From NCBI GenBank assembly GCA_934394595.1, contig CAKRRX010000056.1, positions 1-15,712 of the forward strand: a stretch of 15,712 nucleotides of DNA, in the 5' to 3' direction. Under the pieces are notes generated by a model that worked only from the letters and a program-made list of their open reading frames with translations, made no database searches and was not told the origin of the DNA. Numbering within the stretch: position 1 is the stretch's first letter; each line of letters begins with the position of its first letter. This DNA is from an uncultured Blautia sp. (lineage in GTDB: Bacteria; Bacillota; Clostridia; Lachnospirales; Lachnospiraceae). Position numbers and translations under genes: made by a program. Shown here one piece after another: positions 13,275 through 15,712 of the stretch.

Positions 13275-15683
13275 TCAGTCAATCTTTAAAATCAGTTCCA
13301 GAACTCTTCTTGCGCAATGCTCCAGCTCCGGACGTCCAAGCTGTCCCATTTCCATTGCTTTTTTTACACGATCCGGGAAACCGGTACCCATTTTGATATC
13401 ATTTCCAGCCTTGATCTCTTTGTAATGCTCTGCTCTGGTCCACCAGTCTGTGGTGACCATGCCCTTGAAGCCCCACTCGCCCCGGAGGATGTCTTCCAGA
13501 AGCTCATGATTCTCAGAAGCTCGATGTCCGTTGATGGCGTTGTAGGAGGACATGATTGTCCATGGCTGAGCCTCTTTTACAATGATCTCAAAAACTCTCA
13601 GGTAGATTTCACGGAGGGCTCTTTCAGAAACACGGGAATCGCTGTGCTTTCTATTCGTTTCTTTGTTGTTTGCTGCAAAATGCTTCACAGAAGCTGCGAT
13701 ATGCTGGGACTGGATACCTTTTACCATGGCAGCCCCCATTTTACCGGCGATCAGCGGATCCTCGGAATAGTACTCAAAGTTTCTTCCGCAGAGAGGATTC
13801 CGGTGGATGTTTACGGCAGGAGTAAGCCATACAGCAAGGTTGTTCTCTTTTACTTCCTCTGCGCCGGCCTGGCCGATCTGCTGGATAAGAGCCGGGTTCC
13901 AGGTGCAGGCAAGAAGTGTGGCACATGGCCATGCTGTAGTGCAGACACCGCATTCACTGCCGATACGAAGACCTGCAGGGCCGTCTGCTGTCATGATGGA
14001 AGGTACGCCGTAATCCGGCAGATTTCCAAAACCAAAGGTGTTTGCCACTCCTGTATTTGGCTGGCCTCCAAGGAGGTGGAGCAGATCATCGTCACTTAAC
14101 TGTGCCATAAATTCATCCAGAGAAAGCTTTCCCTGGGCAACGTCAATGAACTGTTTTTTGCCATAGTTGTCAAAAAGAGCGCCGCGGCTGCAGCTCCGTA
14201 CTGCCGGAGTAAGGCCTTCCTCTGTGCCAGGCTTCATTTTTTCAAATACACACTCATTGATATCCGGACATTCAGACTGTGGAAGAGCTTCAAAGCTGCC
14301 ATCGGAAAGCATACGCTCTTTCAGGCTGTTTGGAACCAGATGAGCTGAAAGCTGTCTGGTAATCACGTTTTCGGAAAGCTCCATCTGATCGATTTCTTCG
14401 ATATCCCGTACAGAGGTACCGGCGTAGATTTTATAAATTCCTTTTTCCAGGACATAAGCGGATTTTGCAATCTTTCCGAGGTCATCGTAGGATGCCATAT
14501 CTTCCTTCTTGAAGGAGAGACGGACAAGCTGGGTCTCACCTGGGAGGAGAAGTCTTGTTTTGGCAAAAGCAGCCAGCTGACGGGCAGGTTTTTTGAGAAT
14601 GCCCTGAGGAGCCTCAAAATAGAGCTGTACCACTTCTTTACCGGCTGCGTCACCTGTATTGGTGACCTGAACTGTGGTGCAGATTTCGTCTTCTGTCTGC
14701 TCCACAACAGGAATATCCAGATAGAAGGTGGTGTAGGAAAGGCCGTAACCAAACGGATAAACCACTTTCTCTTTTGCTCCTGGGATAGTCTCAAAATAGC
14801 GGTAGCCCACATAAATATCCTCTGTATAGTTTACATAATCAAAGGATTCGTGGAAGTTTGCTGTGGAAGGATAATCCTCGGTTCTTGCTGCAAAAGTATC
14901 AACCAGCTTACCGGAAGGATTGCCATTGCCAGTGAGAAGCTCTGCCATGGCAAGTCCGCCTTCCATACCGCCCTGCCATGCAAGAAGAGCAGAAGAAATC
15001 TGGTCATCGTCTTTTATCCAGGAAAGGTCGATGATGCCGCCGATGTTCAGAACCACAACAATCTTGTCAAAGCGGTCTTTTACCATGGAAAGCATGGCTT
15101 TTTCACGGGAAGTAAGGTAGAAATCCCCATCTGGGAAAACCTCTTTGGAAATTTTTGGCATGGAGGTTTCATTGTCCCACGGGTTAAATTCGTTGTTGCA
15201 TTCGATGCTGGAACGATCCCAGCCTTCTCCTGAGAAACGGCTGATCACAACTACTGCGATATCTGCGTATGCTTTTGCTCCATCAGCAAGCTCGGCAGGC
15301 AGCTCAGGCTCTACGGTCATTCCAGGTGCTGCGCCGGCTTCATACTGATGCCGGATATCTGTGCGGTAAAATGCGGATAAGGGCTCATAGATCTGAACCG
15401 CTGTCTCCTGAGCCTTCAGGCCTTCATAAAGATTGCGGACATAAGCGGTATAAACGTCACCGCTTCCGCCGCCGCCTTTTACATAGTCAAAGCTGCCCTT
15501 TCCGAAAAGGGCAATCTTGGAACCGGCTGCCAGAGGCAGAAGTCCGTTTTCATTTTTTAAAAGTACCATACCTTCCTTGGCTGCTTCTTTGGAGAGCTGG
15601 ATATGCTCTTTGCTTGCAGTTACACGGCCACTTTCTTTTAAGGGAAGGTTTGGCTGGAATTTTACTCTTGTCCACTTGTCCAT
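13275..15683 (-). CDS. GH3 family beta-glycosidase, domain-permuted, cytoplasmic
   Basis: An 802-residue GH3 enzyme, probably a beta-glucosidase or related beta-glycosidase. The domain order is reversed. The alpha/beta sandwich domain comes first (about 28-265), with GMVLLKNENGLLPL and VVVISRFSGEGWDRSS; E153 is the likely acid/base. A YPFGYGLSYTTF linker and an FnIII-like domain (about 335-430) follow. The (beta/alpha)8 barrel is last (about 515-800), with the substrate loop DGPAGLR (567-573), GRNFEYYSEDP (633-643), SVKHFAANN (K667, H668) and nucleophile D746 in GMVTTDWW. The same order is known in Ruminococcus albus and Butyrivibrio fibrisolvens beta-glucosidases. No signal peptide is seen, so it acts on imported glycosides. 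AAGGAGG (15696-15702) lies 12 nt before the ATG; ATTTGGTGATAG-type spacing is a little long. Substrate linkage cannot be read from the sequence. Confidence 0.92.
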   Translation of the reverse strand: MDKWTRVKFQPNLPLKESGRVTASKEHIQLSKEAAKEGMVLLKNENGLLPLAAGSKIALFGKGSFDYVKGGGGSGDVYTAYVRNLYEGLKAQETAVQIYEPLSAFYRTDIRHQYEAGAAPGMTVEPELPAELADGAKAYADIAVVVISRFSGEGWDRSSIECNNEFNPWDNETSMPKISKEVFPDGDFYLTSREKAMLSMVKDRFDKIVVVLNIGGIIDLSWIKDDDQISSALLAWQGGMEGGLAMAELLTGNGNPSGKLVDTFAARTEDYPSTANFHESFDYVNYTEDIYVGYRYFETIPGAKEKVVYPFGYGLSYTTFYLDIPVVEQTEDEICTTVQVTNTGDAAGKEVVQLYFEAPQGILKKPARQLAAFAKTRLLLPGETQLVRLSFKKEDMASYDDLGKIAKSAYVLEKGIYKIYAGTSVRDIEEIDQMELSENVITRQLSAHLVPNSLKERMLSDGSFEALPQSECPDINECVFEKMKPGTEEGLTPAVRSCSRGALFDNYGKKQFIDVAQGKLSLDEFMAQLSDDDLLHLLGGQPNTGVANTFGFGNLPDYGVPSIMTADGPAGLRIGSECGVCTTAWPCATLLACTWNPALIQQIGQAGAEEVKENNLAVWLTPAVNIHRNPLCGRNFEYYSEDPLIAGKMGAAMVKGIQSQHIAASVKHFAANNKETNRKHSDSRVSERALREIYLRVFEIIVKEAQPWTIMSSYNAINGHRASENHELLEDILRGEWGFKGMVTTDWWTRAEHYKEIKAGNDIKMGTGFPDRVKKAMEMGQLGRPELEHCARRVLELILKID

Positions 15684-15712
15684 TTGGTGATAGATCCTCC
15701 TTGAAATTTATT

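Noticed and set aside
1..15712. CRISPR arrays, tRNA or rRNA genes, prophage or transposase genes
   Set aside because: No regularly spaced repeats, cloverleaf sequences or transposase/integrase motifs were seen. The only repeat is the single palindromic element.

Overview
The window looks like a chromosomal segment of a spore-forming gut Firmicute, most likely a Lachnospiraceae (Blautia/Ruminococcus/Dorea-like). The reasons are strong AGGAGG ribosome binding sites, moderate GC, a spmA-spmB sporulation pair, a YesM/YesN-type two-component system, a sugar ABC transporter and a domain-permuted GH3 glycosidase. This placement is inferred from gene families, not from a marker gene.

Layout. (1) 1-46: the first codons of a minus-strand gene that leaves the window. 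Its leader can fold in two mutually exclusive ways, one of which buries its Shine-Dalgarno sequence. (2) 322-1705: a GNAT acetyltransferase and a small uncharacterised protein, each with its own sigma-A-like promoter. (3) 1788-2890: spmA and spmB overlapping by 4 nt behind a good match to a sigma-E (mother-cell) promoter. (4) 2887-3051: a 165-bp imperfect palindromic repeat element whose left tip supplies the spmB stop codon. (5) 3209-5100: an AT-rich pair, an ABC-type ATPase and an HNH nuclease, resembling the Septu (PtuA/PtuB) anti-phage system, closed by a hairpin terminator that contains a good CcpA cre match. (6) 5267-8814: a three-gene sugar ABC importer in the order ATPase, permease, binding protein (RbsA/RbsC/RbsB or MglA/C/B type), followed by a terminator. 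(7) 8992-13221: an AraC-type response regulator, a histidine kinase with almost no extracellular part, and a degenerate RbsA-like double ABC protein overlapping the kinase gene by 4 nt. (8) 13275-15683, minus strand: a cytoplasmic GH3 beta-glycosidase with reversed domain order, convergent with the regulatory operon across a shared hairpin.

How the parts may work together. The importer probably brings in a small sugar or glycoside. The YesM/YesN-like pair next to it is the obvious candidate regulator, and the GH3 enzyme may process imported glycosides. The most unusual part is the third gene of the regulatory operon. It aligns along its length with the transporter ATPase encoded upstream, but its nucleotide-binding motifs are eroded, completely so in the second half. 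Because the partner kinase has no recognisable sensor domain, I suggest that this pseudo-ATPase links transporter state to the kinase. That is a hypothesis drawn from motif loss and gene order.

I saw no rRNA, tRNA, CRISPR array or intact transposase gene.
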